Shown here piece by piece: positions 49,131 through 61,578 of a stretch of 64,000 nucleotides of DNA (positions are counted from its first letter, which is position 1; the number at the start of each line of letters is the position of its first letter). The notes beneath the pieces were generated by a model that did no database searches, was not told the DNA's origin, and was given only the letters and a program-made list of their open reading frames with translations. The stretch is from Lateolabrax maculatus (Eukaryota; Chordata; Actinopteri; Acropomatiformes; Lateolabracidae): positions 2,962,501 to 3,026,500 of the forward strand of contig CM062202.1 in the NCBI GenBank assembly GCA_031216445.1. The letters run 5' to 3'. The position numbers and the translations under genes were made by a program.

Positions 49131-50444
49131 AATATTTTAGGTATAGGTATGAATGAAAAGGACTGGGTCTGTCACTTTGTTAGATTTTATTTTAAAATCA
49201 CATCTTTGTCTTGTCTTTCGTCAATGGTGTTATGATAATCATTGCAAAAATATTCATTGTGGTGAAGAAAAGGTCATTTATGATTATATTTTGTCCTGTT
49301 TTTTGTCAAAAATGAACACCAGAAAAAAGATCACTTTGTACTGTTTGCTGCTGAGCTCTCTGGCACATCTGACGGCTGGCTGCTGTTTCTGAGTGTTAAA
49401 GCAATTTGTTCAATATGTTGGGGGACAGACAAAATGTTGCAAAGTTGAATCTTTCTCCAGCAACAGATGATGGAAGCTCTCCCACAACAGCAGGACGTCT
49501 ACTGCCTGTAATCAGCAACCAGACCTCCTCATCCTCAGCCTCACTCTGACCATCAAAAAAGCTCTGTATGGTGCATTAAATCTAAATTAAATTAGCCTTG
49601 AGATGCTGTGAGGCATTTTTTCTTATCTTGGTTGTCTTTTTCTCGGTCTCTGTCACACACAATCCACTCTGGGAAAACAAATTAAAGTGTAATAAGTGGC
49701 CCTGCCAGCGAGTGTCTTGTGAGTGGGTGGGACACGACCGGCTGGAGATCTGTCTAGAGAACAGACAACTGGGAGAAGATAAACGGACACAAAAAGGAAA
49801 ATAAATGCAAAGAGAGAAGCAGAAAGACATACAGAAAAAAGGGGAAAATTATATAAAAAACAAAAAAGAACTACAGCTGAGATATAGACCAAGACATGCT
49901 GAGATGTCGACAGAAGAGCAGAACAGAAAGGGTGAGGGGGAAGTTAAAGAGGGAGAAATCATTACTGACTCCTATCGGAAATCGTTTAATTTAACCCTCC
50001 TGCTGTGGCTGAGGGAGGAGAACTGACTGTGACTGTGGAGGGTTTGTCCTTCACTGCTTCATCAGCAGGAAAAAAGTTTTTTTTGTTTTTTTTTCCCAGC
50101 TGAGCTACAAACCTCAGAAGTAACTGCACCAAAGGCCTCTAAATCGTATCCGCTTGAGTGGAGGCTCACAGCTCGAATGTAGGACACACAACTGTAAGAA
50201 GGATAGAAACCAGATATGTAGACATGGGGAGTTATAAATAAGATGAAAGAGAAATAAAGGCGCTATGCGTAGCATTACTACCACTGAATTATGATTTATA
50301 TTGTGAGTACAATTATTAGTACAGAAGGCTGCTGATGGGAGGAGGGTGCCATTCCTCCAAACCAAATGGAGCTTCAGTTTCTCTAAATCATTTTTCATTC
50401 TTCTAAAAACTGCTTAAGTTTCACAATCTAAGACTTGGTTTAAC
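49131..50444. other. Non-coding, nothing recognised
   Basis: AT-rich with T-runs near 50076-50094. Purine-rich words at about 49800-49960 make unsupported charged ORFs. Confidence 0.4.
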
Positions 50445-50545
50445 TCTTTGCAACTCCCAGACCAAGGCCAAGGGCCAAGGGGTCCAAAGTTGCTTAGTAT
50501 CAAAGGGTCATCAGCCATAAAGGGATGGAAACCACTGATTCAGAT
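50445..50545. mobile_element. hAT-like repeat fragment
   Basis: The block carries GGGTCATCAGCC and ends GGGATGGAAACCACTGA, which matches the right terminus (GGGAACCACTG type) of the element family also seen at 56511-56683. The left terminus is poorly preserved. Confidence 0.45.
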
Positions 50546-50854
50546 GACATAAAATCACTTCTAACTTAAATAGCTCACAGATATCAGACTCAACTTGACA
50601 ATGATATATGTATGTTCAAACGCCAACATATATTACCTTTAAAGAGGTCAGATAGAGCTTTTCACTATGTACCGGTCTGAGTGTGAGTATATACATATAG
50701 ATTTTCTGCACGGTTTCTTTATTTTACCATGTTGAAATCTGACTGGCTGAAGACAAATTTCCCTTCAAAATGTTCTACTTCAAGTCAGGCACGAGTGGCA
50801 ATTTATCACAGAAAAATGGTGTATTGATTTTGAGCTGGAACAACTTCTAGGAAG

Positions 50855-51065
50855 AGGTGCAGAGGGAGGAGAGAAGGAGAAAGGTGATAAGATGTAAAGT
50901 GAGGTGAGAGCCAGAGGAAAGCAAAAAGAAAAGCTTGCAGAAACTGAGAAGGAGATGGACAGAAGATGACGGAGATAAAGGGGAAGCTTGAGATGATGAG
51001 GGAGAGGGACGAGAGAGAGCTTAGGAAAAAGGCAGATGTTAGAGAGATGTCAAAGGGGGTGAAAA
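50855..51065. repeat. Purine-rich tract
   Basis: GAGGGAGAGGG, GAAGGAGAAAGG and related words dominate the plus strand. The same strand polarity as the other purine domains. Confidence 0.8.
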
Positions 51066-51221
51066 TTAGAAAAACCCTAAGAGGGAAGAAAATGGATTAA
51101 TAGAAACAGCAGAGAGTGAAAACATTATAATATCAGGGCTCAGACAGGAGAAAGAAAGTATGGAAGGAAATGTGGAACAGTCGACGGCAGAAGAGACGGA
51201 GCTGCAAAAAGTGTCCAGTGC

Positions 51222-51416
51222 TTGTGTGTGTGTGTGTGTGTTTGTAAACAAATTGGAACCATCTATCAATCTTTAAACCATATTGACACCTCGCTGTCAT
51301 CACCATTAGCACCGAGAGACACGAGGAGCTGAGAGAGAGACAGCACAGACACCGTGAACAACACACACTACAACAGTAATGAGAGCAGTGGAGGGAGCTG
51401 CCTTGTTGATGTGTGT

Positions 51417-51468
<52 letters not shown>

Positions 51469-51470
51469 GC
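51222..51470. repeat. Two TG microsatellites
   Basis: (TG)n at 51222-51243 and an interrupted (GT)n at about 51411-51470. Both have the same orientation. Confidence 0.95.
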
Positions 51471-52409
51471 ATGAATTCATATTGTCACATTAACTTGTAA
51501 AGTTTGCCTGCTGCACACCAGCTGGTTAGAAATAGAAACTGGAAAAAATAGAATAAACAACACTGAGATGAAGAGAGATGCTGGCAAACTGGCGGCAAGA
51601 GGGCGGCTACCTGAAATAAACTAAGGAGGAAATAAATTTAAAAAAAGGCACTGTTTGTATATTCGCTGTCAGCTCCTGCCACCAGGCCCCAGGGTAACAT
51701 GAAGGATGTTGAAAAGGATGTTATCAGCAAACAAACCGCAGTATAATTCATACTGCACCTCCGACCACAGCACCAACAGGACAGATTCTACACAGGGAAG
51801 AAAGAGACAGCGACAGAGCAGGTATCCAAAGGCCAGACAGGGCAGCTAAAGAAAGCACGGCGCATTACCTATCCTCATGTATAACCATGGGGAGGTCTTG
51901 AAAAATAAAGCCATTTAAATGCGGTTGCAGAGTTTTTCCTCACAGGGGTGAAGTCAATTTGTGCAGTGCGATTCAACTTTGGAGGACTTTTGACATGTAA
52001 ATTGGCGCAGTTGACCGATTTCAAACCATCTTGATCGTTCTGACCTTCGAGGGAATGGAAAGTGGAGGAAGCTATCCTATTAGCTGGGACATTTAAGGGC
52101 AGACGGTTACACTGTTATGTTTGGCGGAAAAGGTTCTTCCGTTGGAGGCAGCTGTCACAGAACCAGAGCAGCGACGAGGATTCTCCTGAGAGCTAATCCA
52201 CCAAATTAAAACCAATTACAAACATTTTAACCCTGAAAACAACAAAGTCGCAGCGTTCTTCCATCCTAAATCTGCCTTCAATGCTTGCAAAGTCTATCTA
52301 ATCTGAGAAGAGGCTCGGACAACACACCTCTGATGAACATTTAGCAGGATACTAACAGTATACCTTAAACATATTCCTTGTGACAATAAGACGTGAGGAC
52401 TTTACTTTA
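51471..52409. other. Non-coding, nothing recognised
   Basis: Unique-looking sequence. The segment 51640-51740 and the ATTTAAATG-containing segment near 51915 have conserved-element texture only. Confidence 0.35.
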
Positions 52410-52660
52410 TGAGTTATGAGTCTCACTTGAGGTCTGTTTTTTCACTGGGTCGTGATCTGCAGTTCACACTTGAGGAGTTTGCAGATAAATGTGAAGCAGT
52501 TGAGATGAGAGTCAGTACCTCCAAGTTTGCCGTCACGGTGCTCTGCTGGACCGCAAGTTGGGGAGTTCAAGTAGTTTGGGGTCTTGTACACTAGTGAGGG
52601 CCACATGGAGTACGGCGGCTCCAAACCTGGCCTTGTTCAGGAGATCTAGGAGGAGGTTGA
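52410..52660 (+). pseudogene. LINE reverse-transcriptase fragment
   Basis: A short piece of a non-LTR retrotransposon RT domain survives. The peptide motifs LGRDLQFTLEEFADKCEA and EMRVSTSKF are close to the conserved stretch just after the catalytic FADD box in common fish LINEs. The nucleotide words GAGTTCAAGTAGTTTGGGGT and CTTGTACACTAGTGAGGG continue the homology (the usual EFKYLGV...TSEG region) with frame loss. The FADD box itself is not intact here. The copy is truncated at both ends and dead; the clade is uncertain. Confidence 0.7.
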
Positions 52661-55600
52661 TGACAATTTGTTAAAAAAATACCAACGAGGTGCTCTGGAA
52701 CAAAGTAATGAACAGGCTGGTGTTGCTGGTCATTTGCTGCTGTCAGTGAGTGAAACTTTCTTATTGTCATTGGCTCATTTATTATTAGTTACAGCAGAAA
52801 TCGCCTACATTTTAGAAGACAGGTTTCACATCGAGGAGGTCTGGCTTCATAATGAGCTGCTGTCCTTTGATGAGTGGTTTGATGAGATTCAGAAGAAAGA
52901 ATGTGACCAGATTCTCCACCTCTATCAGTCTGACTGAACTCCCCGGCTCCAATTAGCATATCATTATCCAGAATCAGAGAGGATTTAATTACACACACAC
53001 ACACACTCATTAATCCTTTTATGTCTGTCACCTGAAGCACTGATGAGTGCAGGATAACACATTTTCACTGTGTAATTCAGCAACCTCTCTCCACTCCACT
53101 GAGTTCGATTAGAAGTATTCAGTTTCACATCATGAAAAGTCTGGATCTGGATCGAAGGTGAGAGGAACAGAGTTAATCTACTGTAGATTAGTTGCTACAC
53201 AAAGTTTTATTATGTAGTAAAACTGTGTCTGAATACTTCTCTGTATGAGAAGCTGAATTAAATTCACGAGGTAGAAGTTTAGTGAGCTGAACAATAAAAA
53301 GGAGCGCTGCATCAGCATGTGTTTAATTCTGTTGTCCTGATTAAAATGTTTGAAAGCCAATCATCCAAACCAGTAATTCTTAATCCCAGATTTCAGCTAG
53401 TTGCTACTTTTTATTCAGGTCAAATCAATCAAAGACAGAAACCTCTGATTAAACTTACCAGTAACTCCGGCTCTCTCTGTTATTTCCTCCTTTTTTGATG
53501 CCTAATTCATGCCTGTTTGCCTCCGCTCACATCTTTTCATTGATTTAATACGCCGTCACTCTGCTTTTTATGGACATTGAAGTCCGAGGACAGAGGCAGC
53601 TTTTTTGATGTCCTGTCTTGGTTTCGGCCAAATGAAAGGTGACTAAACATTTTCCTACCTGCCTACCTTAAAATGGTGATTGATTGATTGATTGTGGGCA
53701 TAAGAAAACAAACTAAGAAGTTAATCAGTTCTGTAATTTCAATCAATTTGAAAGTTGATTAGCTGGATGTTGATTGCTCCTGAAGAATTTCTGCTTTGGG
53801 ACATGGCTACTTCCTGTCTGTTTTTAGTCTTAGGATTTAATTTGTTGCTCTTTACCCCCTCTGGACCTGGTCATGAAAGGTCTCTTTGACTTTGATGTAA
53901 ATTAATACTAATCTCTTCAAGAAACAACTTCACTGAGACACGAGCAAACACTCCAACTCAGTGGCCCCAAATATTTAATCGATTTAGTCTGGACAGTTTA
54001 ATGGCCTCAAACTGAAGTTACATCATTACATTGCTGGATTAATTAAGCAAAGCTCCTCAATGACAGATGAAGGTACAAATTCTGCCTCTGGCTCCAACCA
54101 TCTGTGCTGAGTTCCTGTGGACTTTACATCAATTTTATCTGTACAGTGCTGTGAGTCAGGGCTCTGCTTCATTCAAACTCCAGCGTTCATTTAAAACCAG
54201 GTGGAAACAGGAAGCTTGTGCTAGAAACATGCTAAAATACTGAGAGCAGGTAATGTTGGGACTTAATGTTTGATTGTCTGCAGGTGTTAAACTTGTTTGT
54301 AACAGATCATTCACTTAAACTGAAAGGAAATGAAATGGTTAGTTAGTGGTTACTGACAATGGACTGAAATATGTCAGAAATCAAACTGAAAAGATTAGAT
54401 TTGTTGCCTTTCAGATACAAAAGAAAATATAATCTTGCTCTCAATTGTGGAAAATTGGTTACATTTCTATTCTTTCTATCTGCTGACTCACGTATTGTGT
54501 TGAAGTAATGAACTGGATTATTACTTCAGTTTAACCACCATGAATCTGATTAGCAGACAAGAGGTGGAACTGGTGCATTAACTGGGTTTCTACTCGTGAG
54601 AATAAAGGGCGCCACAGAGAGAGACGAGCAGAGATATAAGTATGGAAGTGACCCTGAACCTTTAATGCATCAGGCAATCACTGATGTGGTCTATAACATA
54701 ACTCTGTTGACTTGTAACAAGGCTCTACTCCACATCAGTGCCATGATACCTCCCAAGGGAACATTTTCCACCGTCAAAGTACACAGGAGCATGTTGAAGT
54801 AATAGAGGTAGCCAATTATCCCTACAAATATGACCATATTGTTTCTCGGGATTCTCTTGCACTTTATGATCCTCCAGGCTCTCTGTCCACATTGATTTAC
54901 TTACAATTGCTGAATACAATTCCTGCTGACTGTGATATTGCCGCTGCATTTTCTCAGCATTGAGAGGTTGCCAATATATTACTGCAGCTTCTAACTGAGC
55001 CAAACTGTTTGACCGCAAACACACTTTTCATCAACAGCAGTGTTGCAGGGAAGCATACTGCAGTGCTGTTGCAATGACACCGTGTCAATTTAAAATACTT
55101 TACTTTACTACAAGAAACCAGTACCAAAACATCACCGCCCTGATGGAGGAGCAGTGTATAAAGCATGATGTATTTAAGTAAAGAAGCACACTGCATTCAC
55201 CAAAGGAAAAGGGTCTTTTATTGCAGTTATGACTTGTCATGAGACAGTTTTGTGCTGATGTACTAAAGCGCAGCACACACCGGCAGTGTCAAAACACCCG
55301 AGCCAATTTGTGCGGTACACCCTGAATTGGCACATCCCGTCTACTGTTCTTTGAATACTTCTTTTGTCTATACAGCCCGACTGGTAAACACTTTTATCTG
55401 CAGATATAGGAGATACAGATGTCACAGTTACTAGAAAATGTTATGTATTTGGTTTTTCTTGAGTTCAACATGCTTCCATAGAGGACACTCGTGCAGCTTG
55501 TTTGATTTTGATGAACCTGTTATGAAGCTCACACTGGAGTGCATCTCGGTGTTTCAGTTCAATGTGTGTGCGTGTGCGACTGTATGTGCTGCTTCAGTCA

Positions 55601-55746
55601 GCATGTTTTTTCATTATAAAGATTACACTGTTTCCATCTTGTCAACAAGGCTCTGTGGCAAAAGATTCAGCGAGGGGAAAATGGCAGGTATGGATTTTAC
55701 AGGATGAATTATAGATTAATCCCAGCATGCAAATGTCCTGGGGAAC

Positions 55747-55750
<4 letters not shown>
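52661..55750. other. Non-coding, nothing firmly recognised
   Basis: Holds a short (CA)n at about 52991-53007 and a (TGAT)n at about 53673-53695. The ORFs at 52668-52937 and 54725-55024 are open but have no family resemblance that I can name. The segment 53990-54080 (GGATTAATTAAGC) has conserved-element texture only. Confidence 0.4.
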
Positions 55751-55789
<39 letters not shown>

Positions 55790-55935
55790 CCTGTTCTGAA
55801 ACCCTTGACAGATTGATGCCTGTGTGCGACCTGGAGGCCATTTCTTTGTTGTTAGTCATGGCCTCAGTAGAGCACTTCACTCAGTCTGTCGTCCTGACAC
55901 ACACACACACACACACACTTTCTCTGCAACACTCA

Positions 55936-55972
<37 letters not shown>

Positions 55973-56055
55973 TCACACACACACACACACACACGCTTTT
56001 TTCTGCAACACTCACTCACACACACACACGCACACACACGCACACACACACACAG
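55751..56055. repeat. Inverted TG/CA microsatellite cluster
   Basis: (GT)n at about 55751-55789 faces (CA)n blocks at 55898-55919, 55940-55968, 55975-55995 and 56019-56055, separated by CACTCA and short unique words. The CA blocks are separated by two copies of a CTGCAACACTCACTCAC unit, suggesting higher-order duplication. Confidence 0.95.
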
Positions 56056-56510
56056 TAACCATTACACACCTATACATTTAAATGCTCCAGCTCATCTATA
56101 ATTCATATCAATGTCATTTACACAATCCACATCAAACCCCCTGCCTCTTGTGCTCGGGGCTCTAGCTTCCATCTCATGAGCAGTTTGTGTTATTATAAAA
56201 ATCTATACCTGTATTTTTGTGGAATCTGTCATCAGCATGCGGTGTTTCCCGTCTGTTCTGCTGTGGATGTTATTATAAGGGTGTGTCTGGGGCTCAGTGT
56301 GTGGGACTGCAGGAGCTTCCCTCGCCTGCTGGAGGTGCTGCTCTCACTGCTGGCTTAGAGCCAGAGCGCCATCTGCTGGTCACAGATATATCACCTGCAG
56401 GAGCTGTGACCAGTGGAGAGGCCAGGCTGTGATGGATTTACATTTGGAATTGATAGATGATCAATTAGCTCTCAGTTTGTTAGTTTATAGGGAGTTCTGG
56501 TGTTCTTTGG
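56056..56510. other. Non-coding; possible repeat end
   Basis: The phrase GAGCGCCATCTGCTGGTCAC at about 56364 resembles a recurrent vertebrate transposon terminus. No other end was identified. Confidence 0.3.
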
Positions 56511-56683
56511 TAGTGGTTTCCAACATGGGGGTCGGGACACCTGCAAGGGTCACAAGATAAATCTCAGAAAAAACCTGCAAAAATCACAACTGCTCACAAC
56601 TCAAGTGTGACAGTTGTCAAGTAATCGTTGCTTCATTGTGTTTCAAATAAGATGAAATTAGATGAAAAGGTTGGGAACCATTA
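56511..56683. mobile_element. hAT-type MITE, 173 bp
   Basis: The element starts TAGTGGTTTCCAACATGGGGGTCGG and ends GGTTGGGAACCATTA. The right end reverse-complemented reads TAATGGTTCCCAACC, so the terminal inverted repeats match at about 13 of 15 positions. The interior carries the typical GGGTCACAAGATAAATC words of the widespread CAGTGGTTCCCAAC family. There is no transposase. Flanking 8-bp duplications are not clearly preserved (TTCTTTGG versus CTCTAAAG). Confidence 0.75.
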
Positions 56684-58434
56684 CTCTAAAGTTAAATCTA
56701 AGTCTGAATTTCAAAACCATATCATGATTTATAAAAGTATCAATATCAGTTTTTCCAACTGAAACCGGATCACTGACACTGAATTAATGGTGAGAGTCTC
56801 TGTGACTTCTGGAGGCCCAAATATGGAGGAAAATTTCACCAGGGCTTGTACTTCTGGCTACAAGTCAATGCACACATGACAGTTAGACAGAAATTTTGTC
56901 CAGCTTTAGTGCAGGAAAAGGCCGACACAGTCGACTTGCACATGCTCAAAGGGCTCAGCATGATACAATGGATATGGAGGAATAGTTTGATTAGGCTTCC
57001 CAGAGACTTGGCAGACATGACAGGTGTTGCAATTCTGCTTCACATCCTGCTTGAAAACAAAACCAGAACTTGACAAAATTGACATTTATCAAGCAGAAAT
57101 GTCACATTTTCCTGTTTTATATGTCTTTAAATTGATAATCTTTGGTTATGGACTGTCAGTCAGTAAAAACAAGCAATTTGAAGATTTTTTCATTGACCAT
57201 CAATTAGTCTTTTAATTGATTTAATCGTTGGATTAATCAATATTGAAAATAATTAGTTTTTTGTGCATAGTAAAGTAATTTGAAGACAGGATATAAACCC
57301 TGATGATGTCACATCATTTAAGTCTAAAAATACAGCTTTCTTATCAGCCCGAGGGACAAAATCGGTTCAAAATTGAAACAAAAGAGCAACACATTCCCAC
57401 TTACTAAGACTGGATTGGCCTTATTTGGGATTCACTCAAGTGACAAATGAAATAATTAAGAGGAGAACACAAATGTCAGTAAATAAGCGTTCTTTCCACA
57501 GAAGATGGGACTCATCAGCATTTAATCTCTTCGGTTCTCATTAAAACATCACAGACTGGCCTGGCTGGTGACCGCATGTGTTCTTAACAGTTTAATGACG
57601 TCACATTGTGGGTTAGAGAAGTCCATTAAACAGAAGTTTATTTGATGATCTGTAATTTTGTTATTTTGCTAGCTATTTCTGGAGCCACTAAAAACCCTGA
57701 TGCTGCCCTTTGACCTCTGCAGACTCACCTCAAGGGACGGATAGGCAGATGGTCATTACTGTAACACAACAGATAAAATGTTACTGTCCTCGGGGTGTCG
57801 TTGCAGCTTTGTGACAGAAGACAGTATCATTAGAGCCGCCTGATAGTAAACACAACCATGTCGGCCCTCCGGGCTCAGTCTGGACACCACAGAGGAAGAG
57901 AAATCACACTGGACACATTGGCTCGCTGCAGCTGCTGCTTGAGGTCACAGTGTCTTGTTAACGTCCCGTCCAGTCACATTTAGCCACAGTGATGAGCTTG
58001 GGAATGCACGCTGGGAAATAATGTGTACTTGACTGCAATGAGACCTCCTGTTCCTCTATTGTTTCCTGTTGATCTGGTGATTTGTTTATTGTGAAGTGGA
58101 CGATTAGGGCAGCTGTTGCCGTGGCAACTAGCGGCCTTCCTGCGATAACAAAACAAATGCCGGGGCGACTTCGCTCACATCCACTGATTATAACCGACAA
58201 TGTTCACAGTGTCACTGCCGAGAATAAAAAAAAGAGATAATTTTAGTGAAATCACATTTAAAAACATCAGGGAATCACATCAAAAACTGGAAGTTACTTG
58301 AATGTTCATCACAGCTGTGTTTCATGGCAAAGTCCCAATCAATCAGCCAACAATATAGTGTATGATGAATTAACCACGATAACATTGTGTATATTGGTAA
58401 TATGTATATAAAATATGGGGAAGCAAAATATGTA
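56684..58434. other. Non-coding, nothing recognised
   Basis: AT-rich DNA with no gene or named repeat recognised. Confidence 0.4.
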
Positions 58435-58700
58435 GAAAGCAGAGAGGGAATTAGTATGAAGAGAAAGAAGGTTGGATTAAGGGAAGGAGGTGAGGATGCT
58501 CGGAAAGGGAAAGTCACCGAGAGAGAGATAAAGAATAAGGAAAGGAGAAAGGGAAAAAGTGAAGGAGCGATGGAACAAAAGAAGGACACAAGGATTCATG
58601 TAACCTAGAGAAGGAAGTAGGAATCAAAGGAAAGGACCAAGGAGAAAAGAGTTCAGGAAAGATGGAAAGGATTGCCCGAAAGGATGCAAGGACATAGAAG
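58435..58700. repeat. Purine-rich tract
   Basis: GGGAAGGAGG, AAAGGGAAAG and GAAAGGAG words on the plus strand. The complementary-strand 104-codon ORF (58275-58589) is Ser/Phe/Leu-rich and an artefact. Confidence 0.85.
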
Positions 58701-60652
58701 TTAGAAAAAGAGGGTGCTGTAGCCTGTGGAGGGCGAGAATGGCGTCAAAACTGCTGAGAGGCGGATAAATAATGTATCCTGAAGGGCAGGAGGCTGGCAG
58801 TAATGACATAACAGATGGTATTTACGATTTATCTTCTAATGACTGTTAGATGAAAAGGATGTGAGCGATGACATTTCCACGATTTTATGGATGAATAAAC
58901 AGAAGCTTGAAAGGTGACAGTGAAGTGGTGGGAGAGGGAATGAGTTGGCCTTTCAGGTGACCTGTCCTGTTGCTCTCTGTGGCAAAGAGAGAGACAGAAA
59001 ATGTATAGTGTGGAAATAAATACGTTAAAAAGGAACAAGGAGGAATAAATAAATCCAAACTAGAGTCCCATTTACTGAGACTGCAGCATCAAGAACATCA
59101 GCCTGCTGATGGGATGCTGCTCCTCGCTCACCACCGGAGGTCACTGCTATCTGTCCCAGACACATGTTAGTTTAATGCTACACCTCCCCCTCGCCCTCTA
59201 CGTCGCCTTTTCCTCAATCTCTGGATTATCAACTGCTCCTCGCCCCCTCGTGTCTTTCCTTTCTATCTGCCACCTTCAGATTCCTGCTCGCCTGGACAAC
59301 TCTATCTCTGCACCTCTTTCCCTGTTTATATTTTCTACAGCGAGTCTTATCTCCTTCATTCCCCCTCGTCTGAACTTCATTTAATCTCTGCCTCCCCTTA
59401 ATGAGAAAGCAAAGCTAACTGAACTTCCAATTGTGGGTGTATACAGATCATATGTGTAACTGTTACTTGCCACTCGACCTTGTGTTTGACCGTCACAATT
59501 AGAAAATTAGACCACATGCCAATAATTCACAGTGACACTGGGAAAGCTTTTAATCCCTCAAAATGTCGTTATTTGCCTGTGGAGGGTTGATAAGATTTCT
59601 GGTTTGACCCTTCACTTTCTGTCCTGCGCTTCCCACCCACAAACTCAGACAACGGCATAAATAATCACATCATTCATCTGAGCAAACAAAAAAATCCTGG
59701 ATGACTGTGCCATAAACTGTGTCATTTGTGAGTGTGACAGATCCTTCTTTACTTTATTTTCCAAATAAAATCTTAACGTCAATTTGCTGCACGAACCAAG
59801 AACACACCAGAGACAGTTTGATGGACACACTACCTAAAAAAAGCAAAGGTGTCCTATCCAAAAGAGTTTCCCATCAATATTATCTTCAGTGTCAGCCGGA
59901 TGCCCATCTACATAAACCCACTGTGTGAAAATGAACATATGTCTTTTTTTATTGCTTTTTCACACTGGTTGCGTAGAGAAAATTCAACCTCAAACTGATC
60001 GACTGAAGTATCATTTAAATTATGGCTTAATTGAAAACAATTCTTGTAATTATTTATTATTTTTTAATTTCAAAGTGATTGCCATGGAAAATGAAATGTG
60101 AATGTTTCAGTTTGTTGAAAAGTCCTTTATTGAATTTACATAGTACACTGCATAATAAAGTTTTCCCATGCAGGTCAATGGGATCTGTATAGTAAGGCTC
60201 TATAGGTTCTCTGTACACACCAGATATTTTGTTTTGTACATGTCAACAAGAAAATGCCATAAATATTCATGTGGAAAAAGACTCTTTGTCTGAGGCAGGT
60301 TGAATAGTGAGCTAGTGACCCACACACACTCACAGTAACAGACTCATAGTGACACACACAAAACACACACACTCCTCGAGCTGTCATGGCCGTCTGCGGG
60401 GGCCTGATTAGTGAGCCGGTGTCACGGCCGAGCGGTGACTGATAGCTCACTGACAAGCAGGCCATTTAACCGCTGCCACGTTTGTTTTGATTTCATAAAG
60501 GTACATAAACACTGAGACATCGTGGGTGTAATTCGTCTGGCAGCCGGCCCCGAAACGCTCGGCTCTCCTGGGACCAGCAGGAGCAAAACGACCTGGAGGG
60601 GAGAAAAAAGACGCTTTTATCTCAGCAAGTGGACCAATGAGGAGCCACGGTG

Positions 60653-60654
<2 letters not shown>
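58701..60654. other. Non-coding, nothing recognised
   Basis: Includes a pyrimidine-richer stretch at about 59180-59395 giving an unsupported ORF. No gene or named repeat was recognised. Confidence 0.4.

Positions 60655-60683
<29 letters not shown>
60655..60683. repeat. CA microsatellite
   Basis: A pure (CA)n run. Confidence 0.95.
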
Positions 60684-60685
<2 letters not shown>

Positions 60686-60763
60686 ACCTGTCTGTCCACA
60701 CCTTTACACTCTGAGCTGGAGGCCTGAACTCAGTCACACTGTGCAAGGTGTCGTCTTAGCAGC

Positions 60764-60805
60764 CAGTGGTAGAAAGTAACTAAGTACGTTTACTCAAGTT
60801 CCACA
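60764..60805. mobile_element. End fragment of a fish hAT-like repeat
   Basis: CAGTGGTAGAAAGTAACTAA followed by GTTTACTCAAG is the terminus of an abundant teleost non-autonomous element. The copy then diverges and I could not follow the opposite end. It lies just downstream of the SMOC gene. Confidence 0.55.
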
Positions 60806-61081
60806 CTGAAGTCATTTTGAGTTCTTTGTTTTTGTTCGTAAAGTACAGCAGGACACACGACCGACCTCGGCCGACACCAGTTAGCTCATCGATATGTTCA
60901 ATATGTTCGGGAACGTTTTCATCTCGGCTGAAACGTGGAACAGTCGCTCTGAGCACCAGCTGGAGGCGGAGTCGTGCCAGCTGGTGCACCTGCTCTAAGG
61001 TGGTGCATGCACAGTATGCACAATACTTTCTGCTAGATTAAACCACTGGGATCAACACTGGATGTGGCCAACCTCACAGCT

Positions 61082-61087
61082 TTTATT
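61082..61087 (-). terminator. Candidate polyadenylation signal of the SMOC gene
   Basis: AATAAA on the minus strand (context CACAATAAAAGCTG) lies about 490 bases beyond the SMOC stop codon. It is the first canonical hexamer I noticed in that direction. If used, the 3' UTR would be about 0.5 kb. Position and sequence only; not proof of use. Confidence 0.4.
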
Positions 61088-61578
61088 GTGTTGTGTCCTG
61101 GCTTAAGTTTAAACTTTTATATTATATATGTTTTTTTGCCTGCTATGGTGCCAGTATTGCCTAAGTTAGTGTTAGGCTATTCAACTTTGGTTAAAGATGT
61201 GCAGCTATGACTTGATTGGTAAGGGAAGGACACTGTTTTGATTATTATTAAATACGAAAACATTGTAAAATTATATCCTGTAATCAAACATCCACAACGA
61301 AATGCATTTAAGATAGAAAAGAAAACATTTTTTCAGTCTTTTTTCCCAGAGTTTGATGATTTGATTATCCTCACTAACAAACCTCTTCATCCTACGCAGC
61401 CCATATCCACTACATCTATACCCCTGTTTTACACGGTATTTGTGTATTTAATTGCAGATGCTCATATCGTATTATACATGACATACAATGGGAAAAAGGA
61501 CTTAAAGTACATAATGTGAAAAACACATTTGTCTAAAAAGAGGGGTTTTTATCAAATAACATTTGGATCTGACCCACC
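61088..61578 (-). other. Presumed 3' untranslated region of the SMOC gene
   Basis: AT-rich sequence between the SMOC stop codon and the candidate polyadenylation hexamer. The plus-strand ORF at 61238-61519 is AT-rich and antisense to the gene, with no family resemblance. Confidence 0.4.

Noticed and set aside
52668..52937. 89-codon plus-strand ORF after the LINE fragment
   Set aside because: Begins inside LINE-derived sequence, but the rest does not match LINE motifs that I know and has no other support.
54725..55024. 99-codon minus-strand ORF with a globular-looking composition
   Set aside because: No family that I recognise and no splice sites fitting the frame. Kept only as a note that a homology search would settle it.
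61238..61519. 93-codon plus-strand ORF antisense to the SMOC 3' region
   Set aside because: AT-rich, Lys/Ile-rich product without homology; probably chance within the 3' UTR.
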